The notes beneath the pieces were generated by a model that saw only the letters and a program-made list of their open reading frames with translations, was not told the DNA's origin and did not search any database. This document shows, one piece after another, positions 53,000-64,000 of a DNA stretch of 64,000 nucleotides; within the stretch, counting starts at the first letter, position 1; every line of letters starts with the position of its first letter. Position numbers and translations under genes: made by a program. Source of the stretch: Amylostereum areolatum (taxonomy: Eukaryota > Basidiomycota > Agaricomycetes > Russulales > Stereaceae); assembly GCA_012932865.1 (NCBI GenBank), contig SAXG01000014.1, forward strand, positions 270,740-334,739, given 5' to 3'.

Positions 53000-55211
53000 T
53001 TAGTTCAAACCGACCGCCGTTAAAAGTTTGGAGAAGTTGGGTGTCCCGAGACCGGTAACCTAACGTCACGAAGAGCATAAGCACAGATGAAGATACGACG
53101 TCCAGGACACTGAAAGAAACGTACAGGGTCCCATCCAGAGGCTGTGGGGAATCCGTCCGTCCCGCATCCAGGATTGTCGCCTGCACATTCGTGAGAATGC
53201 AGCGCGAAGATCTCTAAAAAAAAGCTACTCACCAGTAATGACATCATTCAATGCGCTCGCACCCGTCGAGTACAAGAATGGATTCAAAAATCCGAGCGGG
53301 GACTTTCCTGCCGTGATAAGCCGGTCGTTCAACAGAGAAACAATGCTGGAGAAGATAGGACTCGAGCACGACGTGCCCTCCACGGTCCCCGTCTCTCCAT
53401 TGACGACGATCGTGACGTCAACGCCGAGCGCAGACACATCCGGGAACGCGCGTCCAGAGGCATTGTACAAGCCGCTATCTGTAATTCCAAGGGTGTCTAG
53501 GTACGCGGTGACGGCGGCGGACTGGTAGGAAGGCCTGTTGAAATAGTTGGAGAAGCCGCCTGAGGAGAAGGCCGCGCTCGTCTCAGAGTCGTTGACATGC
53601 GAGGTTGCGCCGACCGAAGTAAGGCTGGTTTGAGAGCAGGTACGTTTTAACTTAGACAGGATATACCCTAGCAGATATTTGAATGGGGTTTAGAACGTAC
53701 AAAGGACACCCAGAGGGGAATGTTGGCACAAATGTGGTACACTGTCCTGAGTGACCACCGGAGACGCCGCCGTCGCCAGATGCGAAGAGGATCGAGGTAC
53801 CACGAGCCCCGAGTTGAGCACACGCATTGCAAAACTGACTGGATCGTTAAAGGGACATGTTCAGTGTCAAGATACTAGACAAAGAGGGACATCCATGCGC
53901 TCACTCGGCCAGTGCAGACGAGATGGTGTTCTCATTTTGACCGTAGCTGGTGGTCAGAACTTCTGGGTGAGTCCTCGCCAAGCAAGAAGTTCATGATGTC
54001 GAGAAAACCCTCGAGGTCGCCGTCATGATATTGTTCTCCAACGGAGATGAAGACTGTAGGGACTCCAGACGCAATTCCGACAGTGTACTGGATATCCAGG
54101 TTCTAAAATCAAACTGCACTTTAGCAGAAGTCGCGAAATGCTAGAATTGGTCACACTTACGGCCTCGGTGCCAGCGTCACTCGGATCTTGTGGGTTCTCA
54201 CCGCCATCGATCGTCTGAAGCTCAAAAGTCGTCGAGCTGGGGAGATCCGGTCGGAATTGTTGAAGAAAATTCTGGGCAGGAAGGTTATATGAACTTGAAT
54301 GGGTAGACAATCCACTGCAGTGCTCGAAGGTTACATACGGTGAGGTCCGCTTGGTTAGCGTACTCTCCATCAAAACCAGAGACGGCAAGCTGGTTACTCG
54401 ATGACGTCGCGAGCGTAGTGGGAACTCCATATATGGCCTGTACGCACGCGGGAGTTATTGCCGTGTTACACGAGTCGGGAACAGCTTCGGCAGTTAGATT
54501 GGATTTCTGAGCCGCTGTGAGAGGCGTAAAGACAAGCGGGAGCCCCGATCGAGAGAGGTCCGGAAACCTAAAAGGCAACCAAAGTAAACATACATATCAA
54601 CGCGGTCAGATAAGAGGCAGTATACGTACGTGATGGTGGGGTGGACGAAGTTGAGGTGGCCCTTGAGCGACGCCGGGATCGAGTACGAGAGCGTACGGAT
54701 GACAGCCTTTCCAGTGTCCTGGTGCGTGAACGTCGAAAATTTGGCGTCGAAAAGCGCATCTGCTTGTTCGACAGTGGCCTGGAGACCTATCCAGTCTCCC
54801 GTAGGCGAGAGAGAAGTGGATCGGAGGCCATTTCCAGAGAGCCATGCCTGAACGGCATCAACGGTCTCCTGCTTGGGAGCAACGTAGGCATTGACCTACA
54901 AGTGACGTCGACAGCGTGAGTACATGCATGCATCTCATAATCGTGATGTTTACTACCTCCTCCTTCGACAAGTGCTTCCCGTAGTTTGCGCTGCTCGGCG
55001 TGCTGACGTCTATGAGCGCGTTCTGGAGACCTTCGATGTTATTTTGGGCCAGTCCGAGGCGTAGTCTCAGTTTGGTAGAGCTCGGCGCTGCCCCGTGGGT
55101 TTCGAAGCCATCTGGTACCTCGTCGCGACGCTCGTGAAGAAGGAGATCCTTAGAAAGGAGGGACGTTTTAGCGCCTGCTATAAGCGCGGAGAAGACGAGG
55201 GTAGCCTTCAT
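53000..55211 (-). pseudogene. Sedolisin (S53) tripeptidyl peptidase, copy 1, with a frameshift
   Basis: A secreted acid serine-carboxyl peptidase that would trim tripeptides from protein N-termini. The order is: signal peptide from ATG 55211; activation prodomain ([26 protein letters not shown]); catalytic region GFDGEYANQADL with the Glu/Asp pair; oxyanion Asp in [10 protein letters not shown]; nucleophile Ser in GTSCSSP; and C-terminal calcium site ([13 protein letters not shown]). About ten exons. Near 53965, compared with the tandem paralogue, the stretch GEDSP...LTTSYG is two bases shorter, which puts the frame off between the Glu/Asp region and the Ser. Everything else is in good order, so it is either a recent pseudogene or a sequencing error. 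Stop TAA 53000-53002. Confidence 0.75.
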
Positions 55212-55266
55212 CGTTTCGAGGAGAAAACTCGGCCGTCCTGAGCACTGTCCAGTCGTCCTGCTTTAG

Positions 55267-55273
55267 CTTTATA
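55267..55273 (-). promoter_or_regulatory. TATA box of tripeptidyl peptidase copy 1
   Basis: TATAAAG on the minus strand, about 56 bp before the start codon. Confidence 0.55.
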
Positions 55274-55919
55274 CTGGGAGGACTGATGCTTCTCGCCCAA
55301 GATCATTATTTTGGGAGTTATAGAACCCTCAGGCTTAATGTATGCCTCGCCCGGAACTGGGTCACAGGGTGCTGAAAATATGATCATTAAGTGTGCAAAT
55401 GAACCAGTGGAAGGGATAATAGAAAGGACGTGCAGGAAAAGGCAGTGAAAAGGCTCTCGGGCGTCATTGGTAGCGTCGGATTCCGAAGCTTTTTCTTATC
55501 CTCACGGCATCGGTTCAGGTTAGGAAGTTGTACTTGGATTCGAAGGACGGATTCATATTAGGAATCGTCGATGAGCGTCCAAGTGGCCACATCAGCGATA
55601 AGCATATTCCTTATTCTGGCGCTGCTGACGAGGACTGGACTCTCAGAGGTTAACCTGGAGGAAATGCGATGTCGCTAAAAGAATGCAGTATCTGAGGAAG
55701 AGAGAATCGATGGTACAGATGTGGCTGGCTGTGGGAGACGGGGGCGCCAAGCCGCAGGCGCCGGTGGCGCCGGTGGGTGAAGCCGGTGTACAAACAAAGC
55801 GACCAAACAACGCGTCGCGTCGCGTCGAACACATCTCAACGCCAACATGAATCCAGAAGTACAGCCAGGGAGAGATAAGATAGATTGAATTCTACACAAA
55901 AAACAGCCAAATTACCGCG
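55274..55919. other. Spacer between the tandem peptidases
   Basis: No gene supported. 55730-55790 has a GC-rich, repetitive stretch (gccggtggcgccggtgg). It is probably the promoter of copy 1 and the terminator of copy 2. Confidence 0.4.
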
Positions 55920-58113
55920 TTACAAACCGACCGCCGTCAGGAGTTTGGCAAAGTTGGGTGTGCCGAGACCGGTAACCTGGCATGACAATGCACATGAGCG
56001 CGACTGCATAAGGATACGACAAAAGGAAACGCACCGGATCCCACCCAGCAGCCGCAGGGAATCCATTTGTCCCACACCCGGGGTTGTCGCCTGTACATCT
56101 GTGAGCATCTCAGCGAAAACTCGCCACCCGAATGCTACCCACCTGTAGTGATATCGTTCAGCGCGCTCGCGCCCGTCGAATACAAGAACGGATTCAAGAA
56201 CCCGAGCGGGGATTTCCCCGCCGCGATCAACTGGTCGTTCAACAGCGCGACAACGCTCGAGAAGATGGGACTCGAGCACGATGTGCCGTCCACGGTGCCC
56301 GTCTCCCCGCCCAAGACGATGGTGACGTTGACGCCGAGCGCGGCCACGTCCGGAAACGCGCGTCCGGAGGCATTATACAGACCGCTATCGGTAGTGCCAA
56401 GGGTGTTTAAGTACGCGGCAACCGCGTCGGACTGGTAGGAAGGCGTGCTGAAATAGTTGGAGAACCCGCCAGAGGAGAAGGACGCGCTCGTCTCGGCATT
56501 GTTCACGTACTGCGTTGCCCCAACGGTGGTTAGGCTAGTTTGAGCGCAGGTGCTGTCAGCGTTCCGTAGGAAGGAGCGGAGGCTTGCAGGACGTACAAGG
56601 GACAGCCCGATGGGAAGGTGGGTACGAATGTGGTACAGGATCCTGACTGGCCGCCAGAGACCCCGCCGTCACCGGAGGCAAACAGGATCGATGTACCACG
56701 AGCCCCGAGTTGAGCATAGGCGTTGCAGAGCTGCCTATTCCGCACCGAGTCATGTCAGCAGGGAAAAGAAACGATATAGGTCACTGTTGTCTATACTCAC
56801 GTGGCCAATGCGGCAGAAATTTCGTCTTCGTTGAAACCGTAGCTCGTAGTCAAAACGTTAGGAGGCGAATCCTCGCCCAGCAAGAAGTTGATGATATCGA
56901 GGAAACCGCCCAGGTCGCCGTCCTGGGTGTCCTCTCCGACGGAGATGAAGACGGTGGGAACACCAGACGCGATTCCAACCGTGTACTGGGTATCGAGATT
57001 CTAGTTGGACCGAGTTTAGTGCGAGAAGCGACGCATGATGCACGATGAGCTATGCTCACGGCTTCGATACCGGCGTCGTCCGGGTCCTGTGGGTTCTGGC
57101 CGTCATCGATTGTCTGGAGCGAAAATGTGGTCGAGTCAGGGAGGTCTGGGCGGAATTGTTGGAGGAAATTCTATCCAAGTCAGCGAGTCAGAATCAGCCT
57201 CGTTGCGTAGTAATGTAGCAAAGAGTACGGACTGCGAGGTCAGCTTGGTTGGCGTACTGTTCGATGAATCCGGAGACACCAAGTTCGTTACTCGACGAGG
57301 TCGCCGGTGTAGAGGGTATACCGTATATGTCTTGTACACACTCCGGGGTGATAGCAATGTCACACGAGGCGGGAGCAGCATTAGTGGTCAGACCGGACTT
57401 CTGGGCAGCCGTGAGAGGCGTGAAGATGAGCGGAAGACCCGACCCAGATGGGCTCGTGAAGCTTAAAGATGATCGACGTAAGAACGAATCCTTCCTCGGA
57501 ACGAATTAGGATCTCTCAACATACGCTACAGTGGGATGCACAAAGTTGAGGTGTTCCTTGAGAGAAGCCGGGATTGAGTACGAGAGCGTGCGGGTGATCG
57601 TCTTTCCCGTCGCCTGATGGGTGAAGGTCAAAAAGTTGGCATCTAAGAGTGCATTGGCTTGCTCGACAGTCGTCTGGAAACCTAGCCAGTCACCCGCAGG
57701 CGAAAGCGAAGTGGAGTTTAGGCCATTGTTTGAGAGCCATGCTTGGACTGCATCGACGGTTCCCTGCTTGGGAGCGACGTACGCGTTGACCTACGAGGAA
57801 TAGAATGAAACATGGGAATGAGTACGTGCGGGGATCCCGCATCTGTGGTGGTTACCTCGTCCTTCGATAGATGCTTCCCATAGTTCGCGCTGCTCGGCGT
57901 GCTAACCTCCATGAGCGCCGCCTGAAGGCCCTCGATGTTGTTCTGGGCCAGGCCAAGGCGTAGCGTCAACACGGTCGATCCAGGAGCAGCTCCGTCGTTT
58001 CTGAATCCATCCGGAACCCCGTCGCGACGTTCGTGGAGGCGAAGATCCCGAGAACCGAGGGATGTAGCTGCAGCACTCGCCATAAGCGCGGACAGGCAGA
58101 GGGTAGCTTTCAT
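55920..58113 (-). CDS. Sedolisin (S53) tripeptidyl peptidase, copy 2, intact
   Basis: An extracellular acid peptidase (sedolisin / TPP1 family), tandem paralogue of the gene at 53000-55211 on the same strand. The ATG at 58113 opens a signal peptide ([15 protein letters not shown]). Then the prodomain ([26 protein letters not shown]), the mature domain starting around the second exon group, [12 protein letters not shown] (Glu/Asp region), [22 protein letters not shown] (oxyanion Asp), [11 protein letters not shown] (Ser nucleophile, about 56273-56290) and [13 protein letters not shown] (calcium site). About ten exons with 50-60-nt introns at the same places as in copy 1. All frames join. Length about 560 aa, normal for the family. 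Stop TAA 55920-55922. Confidence 0.9.
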
Positions 58114-58169
58114 CGTGTCGACGAAGTGGGTCAGTGAGGATTGAGTTCTCCAAAGCAACCGGTCGCCGT

Positions 58170-58176
58170 CTTTATA
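58170..58176 (-). promoter_or_regulatory. TATA box of tripeptidyl peptidase copy 2
   Basis: TATAAAG on the minus strand, about 57 bp before the start. Spacing and sequence match copy 1, so the promoter core was duplicated too. Confidence 0.6.
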
Positions 58177-59098
58177 GGGGACGAAGACGAAGAAGCTGAT
58201 CCGTCAAGCTTCGCCTTGTACTGGTTCTGGCAGTACCCACTAGTAGAGCAGTTGCTTGACGCCCGTGATGATGCAGGGTTCGGCTTCATCGGTGATAATC
58301 GCAAAGTCTTCGACGCACCATGCCACACAATATGCGTAACCGTGGCTGTAGATATTCCGTGGGATTCGAACGCATTGCATCCAGTCCATGAATTGAGCTA
58401 AGCTATGATGCTTCGATTTTCTCCGTACATTCAGCTTAGAGCCTGAGTAGATAATCACCGTGGGGTCATGGGGACTACACAAATGTGATCAGTAAGTATA
58501 TGAACGAGTGTGAGAAAAGATAGGAAGAACGTACGGGAGTACAACGAGTAGTGTTCCTCGGTCGACGCCTCCCGTGGTCGTATCACCTCCAGAAGCTCTG
58601 CCTCGTCCGCATGGCACCGTGACGGCCTCGGAGTCCAAATACAGTCAAGGGCGTACTCTTATTGACATCGGAGCTGAGACGCGCTTCCAGATCACCTTGG
58701 TACGAATCTCGAGGAGGTGATAATAGAAGCCAGATGGAACGCGCCAGCTCAGTACAGCACGGGGATAGTGAGCATTCCAGGTGTTCCAGAAGACGATGTA
58801 TATCAGCGATAAGAATGTTGTACAGCATACCGATTTGACGAGAAAAAACGGAGTAACCAGTACTCCAGACTTTAACTTTAGTACCGATCGAACGGGTGTG
58901 AAGCAGAAGAGGCGGTGGACGGCAATGGGCATGCGCTCAATTTTTTGTTCGAATTTCAATGTTCCGCTAGCAGATTTGCTCGATAAGCTGTTATTCTCAC
59001 GTGCAGCGCGTCGAACCGCGTAATTTTTTTTTGCTAATTACTCCTATCCCGCGCCAGCCCCCATCGCGTCCGACGACTCGCCCCCCTCCCCACCAGCC
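58177..59098. other. Intergenic between peptidase and RAD7
   Basis: Short frames on both strands, none with recognisable domains. A poly-T run (59024-59032) lies shortly before the RAD7 start. Confidence 0.4.
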
Positions 59099-61278
59099 AT
59101 GAGTCGCAACAACGTCCGAGGGCCCACTTCGGCGCTCACCGAGTTTCTCAAGGTGTGTTGAGATCGGTGGCGCATTGGACCGGGCTGACCACAGCGCTGC
59201 AGGAATCCGGCATCACTGCGACGAGCATCGCCCGTCGTGCGGCGACGCGACTGCAGCTACCCCAACAACCTGTCGCGGGGCCGAGCAACTCCAGGGACAA
59301 CGGCGTGGAAGGGGACGAGGAGGCTGGTCCGAGTGCTCCCCGCAGGAACACCCGTTCAAATGCGGTGCGTCGCCTTCACCGATCCCAGGCGCCGGAACAG
59401 GGCACTGACTGTATCCGTCTCTAGCCTGCGGCAGGCTATAACTCGGACGACCTGGATGACGAGGACGAAGACGAAACGCCGAAGACTAAGAAGCGCAAAC
59501 TGACCAAAGCCGCAGAGGCGAAACTGAAGGCCAAAGCGAAGAGGAAGGCCAAGAACGACGGCGATATCAAGGACGACGACGGCGATGACGAAGAAGAAGA
59601 CGCCTATACCGCGCTCTCCAAGAATATGTGGAAAAATGCGTCTGGGTCGAGTGGCAAGCCGGCGAATGGGAGTCTCGAGGACTGTGCCAAATGCGAAAAG
59701 CAGTTCACCGTCGTGCGTGCAGTTTCGTTGGGTGGAAAGTTCTCTCGACCTAACGTCCCCATAGACTCAGTATACGATGGCGGCGAACCCTCCTCCGGGA
59801 TACCTGTGCCACGCATGCGCCAAAGCCTCTGGAAATGACCCTTTCAAGAAGGCCGCACCGCGCAAACGTAAGGCACCAGTGGACAAGCGCACTGTGACAC
59901 ACTTTGAAGAGCGTCGGTTCCCGTCCCTCGTGTCTCTCTGCGTGAAGGTACACGACCTTCATTCTCTCATTCTTTCCTAGTTCATGCCGCTGATGCCCTC
60001 TCCAGATGATCTCTGACCACATCAACGACGTCGAAGCTCTGGGCGACATCGGGGCCAACAACGTCGACAACATCATCCGAGCTCTCTCTCGAAATCGCAG
60101 CTTGTGCGTCTCTGGATATGTCGTCTCCCGCTTATGCTCACCTAGACGCTCAGAACCGCTGAGAATGTGGCCTTGTTTTACAACGTGCAGAACGAGAACT
60201 TGACCATATACGATGCCACCAGTACGTCCCAGCGTACTACTCTGACCATTCTCTTTCCAACGCACCCTTCCAGACCTCCTGCCTCCCGCTTTCTCTTCGT
60301 TGGCCATGCTCAACCCCAACCTGACCCATCTTCGCCTGGAGCTATGTGGTCGAATGGACGACACAGTCCTCGAGACGTGGACACAAAGCCTCCCCAACCT
60401 GACCCACTTAGACCTTCATGGCCCTTTCCTCGTCCACCCCGAGGCCTGGATAGATTTCTTCCAAGCGCACCCCAAGCTTGAGAGCTTCCAGATCACCCAA
60501 AGTCCCCGGTTCGACCTCGAGTGCATGCACGCCCTCGTGCAAAGCTGCCAAAAGCTGCACACCCTCCGTCTCAAGCAAATCGGGCAGCTAAACGACGACT
60601 TTGTGGAGGAGATCAAGGGTCTGAAGCTTCTCGTTGCTCTCGACTTGTCGGAGCCCGCGACGTCCTGTTCGGAGGAAGCCCTCATCGGTCTCGTCAAGGA
60701 GCTTGGTCCCAAGCTAGAAACACTGAACCTTTCCGGACACACCCTGATAACCGACGAGTTCCTCGAGAAGGGTTTGCGAGAGCACGCAACGCACCTCACC
60801 TCCCTCATGCTGAACAATCTGACCGAGCTGACCGATCAAGGCGTCGGCGCGTTGTTCGAAGCGTGGCACGAGGCTGGCGTCAACCTGACCTCGGTCGAAC
60901 TCGCGCGCAATCCGGAGCTGAGAGAAGAAGCACTGACCGCGCTGTTGGCGTGCACAGGCCCGTCCTTGACGACGTTGACTATCAACGGTTGGCGCATGAC
61001 ATCCGAGGAGGCTCTCGCCGCTATCGGCGTGCGCGCTCGGGAGCTTCGAAAGCTAGACGTGGGGTGGAACAGGGAAGTCAACGACATGGTCATGCAAATG
61101 ATCATGAACGGTTGCGACCGTCTGGAGGAGGTTAAGTGTTGGGGGTGCAATAAATTGACGGTGAACTGTCCACGAAAGGTAGGAGGGTTATGCTTTTCCT
61201 GGCCCACATATACTGATCGCACTTTTTTTGCAGCTTGGAGTGAGCATCCTTGGCGTCGAGTCGCATACCTCTGCGTAG
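59099..61278 (+). CDS. RAD7: DNA repair protein Rad7 (LRR, global genome nucleotide excision repair)
   Basis: Partner of Rad16 in the complex that finds UV lesions in silent chromatin and acts as a ubiquitin ligase in nucleotide excision repair (family knowledge). It starts MSRNNVRGPTSALTEFLK at 59099, the typical Rad7/Rhp7 N-terminus. Next is an acidic-basic linker (DDLDDEDEDE, KAKAKRKAK), then a zinc-binding C-x2-C...C-x2-C pair (CAKCEKQF and LCHAC, split by an intron near 59713-59772). From about 60170 follow leucine-rich repeats (LTHLRLELCG, LTHLDLHG, LHTLRLKQ, LETLNLSGH, LRKLDVGWN, LEEVKCWGCNKL). The last intron (61178-61233) joins CPRK to a final LGVSILGVESH exon ending TAG 61276-61278. 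All exons join in frame. Confidence 0.9.
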
Positions 61279-61788
61279 ATTGCTTGGGTTCTGGAGCCAG
61301 TACGTTTGCGTTCCACGGTCGACTCGTTCGTTTGTGGTATTCGGGGATGGTACTGGTCGTTTGAGAGATGAATCTGTATGTCACTCGCTGTTGTAGTACT
61401 TGTCCTGTCTTGAAATGATGATATTGGTTTGCGTCGAGAACGCGGAGAGCGCCGACAGTCGCTTATGTTATCTTAGAGGCTGTTGGCAAACTTGCACAAA
61501 CACATCATTGAACTGCGCTCCAACCTATTCCCCTGCCCTCCCCGCAATGTTAAAATTGCATCGCAAATTACGAGTGGGCGATCCAGGCCAGGACCGGCTT
61601 TTTTCCAGCCAGCCCCTAACTGGCAACATACCTGCCCCCAGACCACCTGGTCTCGGGGCATCGGGCCGACGGACCACGGTGCGGGGTAAACACTCAGACA
61701 ACAAAATATAAACCATCGCGGGCTCTTTTTCTTCGTCTTTCACCTTCCGCCCACCGCCCACCACATCCGACATATATCCCACATCGAC
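61279..61788 (+). promoter_or_regulatory. Spacer and promoter of the arabinitol dehydrogenase
   Basis: About 510 bp. A TATA box ATATAAA (61706-61712) lies about 77 bp upstream of the ATG at 61789, followed by a CT/CA-rich leader. Nothing else recognised. Confidence 0.5.
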
Positions 61789-63011
61789 ATGTCCACGGAA
61801 CTCAAGCCCAACATCGGCGTTTACACCGATCCCCAGCACAACCTGTGGATCGACGCCGCCGAGCCTACCGTCGAGCAGATCAAGGCTGGCACGCATCTCG
61901 AGCCGGGCGAGGTCGTCGTGCAGATTCGCAGCACTGGAATCTGCGGGTACGTCGTGTTTCCCCAGCACCGCGATCGTGCGTGCGCTGACTCCCACCCAAC
62001 AGATCGGACGTGCATTTCTGGCATGCAGGCCGCATCGGACCCATGATCGTCGAGGATAAACACATCCTCGGTCACGAATCCGCCGGCGAGGTACGTTGAC
62101 CTCACTGCCTCCCTCCCACCCGTGTTAAACTTAACCGTGACCGTTAGATCGTGTCCGTCCACCCCTCCGTGACGCACCTCAAACCAGGCGACCGCGTCGC
62201 CGTCGAGCCCAACATCCCCTGCCACGTCTGCCCGCCCTGCCTCACCGGCCGCCACAACGGCTGCGAACGCGTCCTCTTCCGCTCCACGCCCCCCGTCCCG
62301 GGCCTCCTCCGCCGCTACATCACCCACCCGGCCGTATGGTGCCACAAACTCCCGGACACGATGTCGTACGAGGACGGGGCGCTGCTCGAACCGCTCTCCG
62401 TCGCGCTCGCAGCCGTCGAGCGCGCGAACGTCCGCCTCGGCCAGGCCGCGCTCATCTGCGGCGCGGGCCCAATCGGCCTCGTCACGCTCCTGTGCGCGCA
62501 GGCCGCGGGCGCGGAGCCGATCGTGATCACCGACATCGACGCGGGCAGGCTGGCGTTCGCGCAGGAGCTCGTGAAGGGCCGGCCGGGCACGCTCCGGACG
62601 CTGCTCGTCGAGCGCGGGAAGACGTCCGAGGAGCTCGCGCAGGCGGTCGTGGGCGCGCTCGGCGGGCTCGAGCCGGACGTCGCGCTCGAGTGCACCGGCG
62701 TGGAGTCGTCGATCGCGGCCGCGATCCACGCCGTGCGCTTCGGCGGGACGGTGTTCGTGGTGGGCGTGGGCAAGAACGAGATGACGTTCCCGTTCATGCG
62801 GCTGTCCACGCGCGAGGTCGACCTCAAGTTCCAGTACCGCTACGCCAACACCTGGCCGCGCGCGATCCGGCTCGTCGACGCGGGCGTGCTCGCCGCCGTG
62901 CGCAAGCTCGTCACGCACCGGTTCGCGCTCGAAGATGCGCTGAAGGCGTTCGAGACGAGCGCGGACGCGAAGAGCGGCGCGATCAAGGTGCAGATCACGA
63001 ATCTGGATTAA
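61789..63011 (+). CDS. LAD: L-arabinitol 4-dehydrogenase (zinc MDR family)
   Basis: Oxidises L-arabinitol to L-xylulose with NAD+ in the fungal L-arabinose pathway; close relatives are xylitol and sorbitol dehydrogenases. Three exons: 61789-61947, about 62003-62091 and 62148-63011. Catalytic zinc ligands: Cys in STGICGSD and His-Glu in HILGHESAG. Structural zinc: four Cys in [18 protein letters not shown] fold: [18 protein letters not shown] with acidic TDID after it. LAD-type blocks [51 protein letters not shown] and [17 protein letters not shown] favour LAD over sorbitol dehydrogenase. The third exon has extremely GC-rich third positions compared with neighbouring genes. It looks intact. 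Confidence 0.88.
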
Positions 63012-63634
63012 GGACTGGGGCGCGGTCGCAAACACATACGTAGAATGACACGGAGGCGGCAGATTTCATTTTGTAGACATCCGGCCGTACTATCTGCGGG
63101 GTAATGCTTAGGGTGCAATTGTACTACTTATCTTGGGACTTGGGGGCGCCGTCGATCCTCGTCGATCCGGACTTTAGTGCGGCGTAGGCGGGCCAGCGAT
63201 CACATCGAGCAACGACAGAGGGGTATGTATACACACAGCGGGAACGACTGGATATACACGGGGTCAAGACTCCAATTAAGATGCACGGCCATCGACGAAA
63301 GGCAACAACAGATGGCTGAAAACCACGTAGGAAATGCGGGTGGGTCGACCCTCGAACCATACGAAGGGGCAGACAGAAAGGGTGACCCCGATGCGAAGCT
63401 CGGAGGAGTACAACAGCGTAACGTTGAAAGCGAGCGCGCGAGGCTAGAAATAAAGGCTAGGTAGACGGACACGCGAGGGCTATAGATACGATAAACAAAA
63501 AAGAGCGACGGGGGGGACGAGCGTCAGACACAAGAAATGTACAGGGTGATTAGGGGTGAGCAAGAGGAGAAGCAGAACGGTCCGGCGCCACGAGGCAAGT
63601 CAAAGGGTGACGAGAGATGCCAGCAGGGGTTCAT
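63012..63634. other. Intergenic between two converging genes
   Basis: 3' flanks of the arabinitol dehydrogenase and the right-edge gene. No further gene or repeat seen. Confidence 0.4.
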
Positions 63635-64000
63635 CACTCGTTCGCAACCTGCAAAGTACCAGCCAGTCAGCACCCAACCCGACGACATGGATGGAAAAGA
63701 AGAAACACACCCTGAGAACGCGTCGGCCTCCATCGTCGTCGTCGTCATCCTCCTCCTCGTCTCCAATGCTCTCGCGACTTCCGTTATGATGATCGACCAC
63801 GTAAGAAGGATGTTCGCCCTCGTGGTCCTCTTCCGTCGATGCACGTGGGATGAGTTGAGCCTGGGATGCCGTGGCCGAGTGCGGGTTCGGCAGGTCATGC
63901 TGTTGCTGCTGGTCCTCGTACCCGCCATACGGATCGTGCTCCTGAGGGGGCGAGTGGCCCGGTTGAGGCTCTGGAGGTGATAGCTGCGGCGGCGGGGTAT
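63635..64000 (-). CDS. C-terminal end of an unknown gene, runs off the window
   Basis: On the minus strand from 64000 the frame is open: Pro/Gln-rich (TPPPQLSPPEPQ, YGGYEDQQQQHD), then acidic (DEEEDDDDDDGG). An intron with a canonical donor and acceptor (about 63651-63711) leads to a last tiny exon encoding VANE and a TGA at 63635-63637. A disordered acidic tail of a larger protein; the tail alone does not identify the family. Confidence 0.5.

Noticed and set aside
61821..63035. A 404-codon minus-strand open frame over the arabinitol dehydrogenase
   Set aside because: Antisense shadow of a gene with extremely GC-rich third positions; low-complexity Arg/Glu/Ala product, no family features.

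Overview
The window is fungal, most likely an agaricomycete (wood-decay basidiomycete) chromosome. Genes carry many short (about 48-60 nt) GT-AG introns, TATA boxes lie about 40-80 bp upstream of start codons, and the gene content fits such a fungus: secreted GMC oxidoreductases, an N-anchored P450, secreted sedolisin-type tripeptidyl peptidases, an L-arabinitol 4-dehydrogenase and beta-trefoil proteins. The species cannot be fixed from the sequence alone.

Layout. 1-4044: a stack of degraded Ty3/gypsy chromovirus remnants. 4045-11575 (minus strand) and 17870-25362 (plus strand): two copies of one chromovirus family, in inverted orientation about 6.3 kb apart, with a solo LTR of the same family (14828-15285, target duplication CGGTA) between them. 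The plus-strand copy has a perfect 5-bp target duplication (GTACC), an intact 1391-codon Pol and intact Gag, and it splits a host gene whose frame resumes exactly on the far side. The minus-strand copy is full of single-base indels. 25544-37668: a low-gene region with two palindromic or TIR elements, two divergent beta-trefoil genes, a three-copy unknown family with Asn-Ala pentapeptide repeats, and a decayed duplicate of the nearby P450. 37669-64000: ordinary gene space with P450, GMC oxidoreductase, a CM1-motif coiled-coil protein, a second GMC oxidoreductase, two tandem S53 peptidases, RAD7, L-arabinitol dehydrogenase and the tail of an unknown gene.

The most unusual object is the chromovirus family. 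It has (i) an upstream ORF that ends in a SUMO-interacting-motif-like VIDLT (doubled in one copy) just before an in-frame TAA, after which the same frame stays open into Gag in both copies; (ii) a GGGTTTT slippery heptamer directly before the Gag stop, placing Pol in the -1 frame; (iii) a Tf1-like self-priming arrangement, with 10 nt at the predicted transcript start complementary to the primer-binding site; (iv) a YLDY instead of YLDD reverse-transcriptase motif in both copies; and (v) an integrase ending in a chromodomain.

In the gene space, the two GMC enzymes, P450, peptidases and arabinitol dehydrogenase fit a saprotrophic, plant-cell-wall-degrading life style. Gene spans are given start codon to stop codon; intron edges were placed by eye and not every exon was checked. 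No tRNA, rRNA or CRISPR array was seen.
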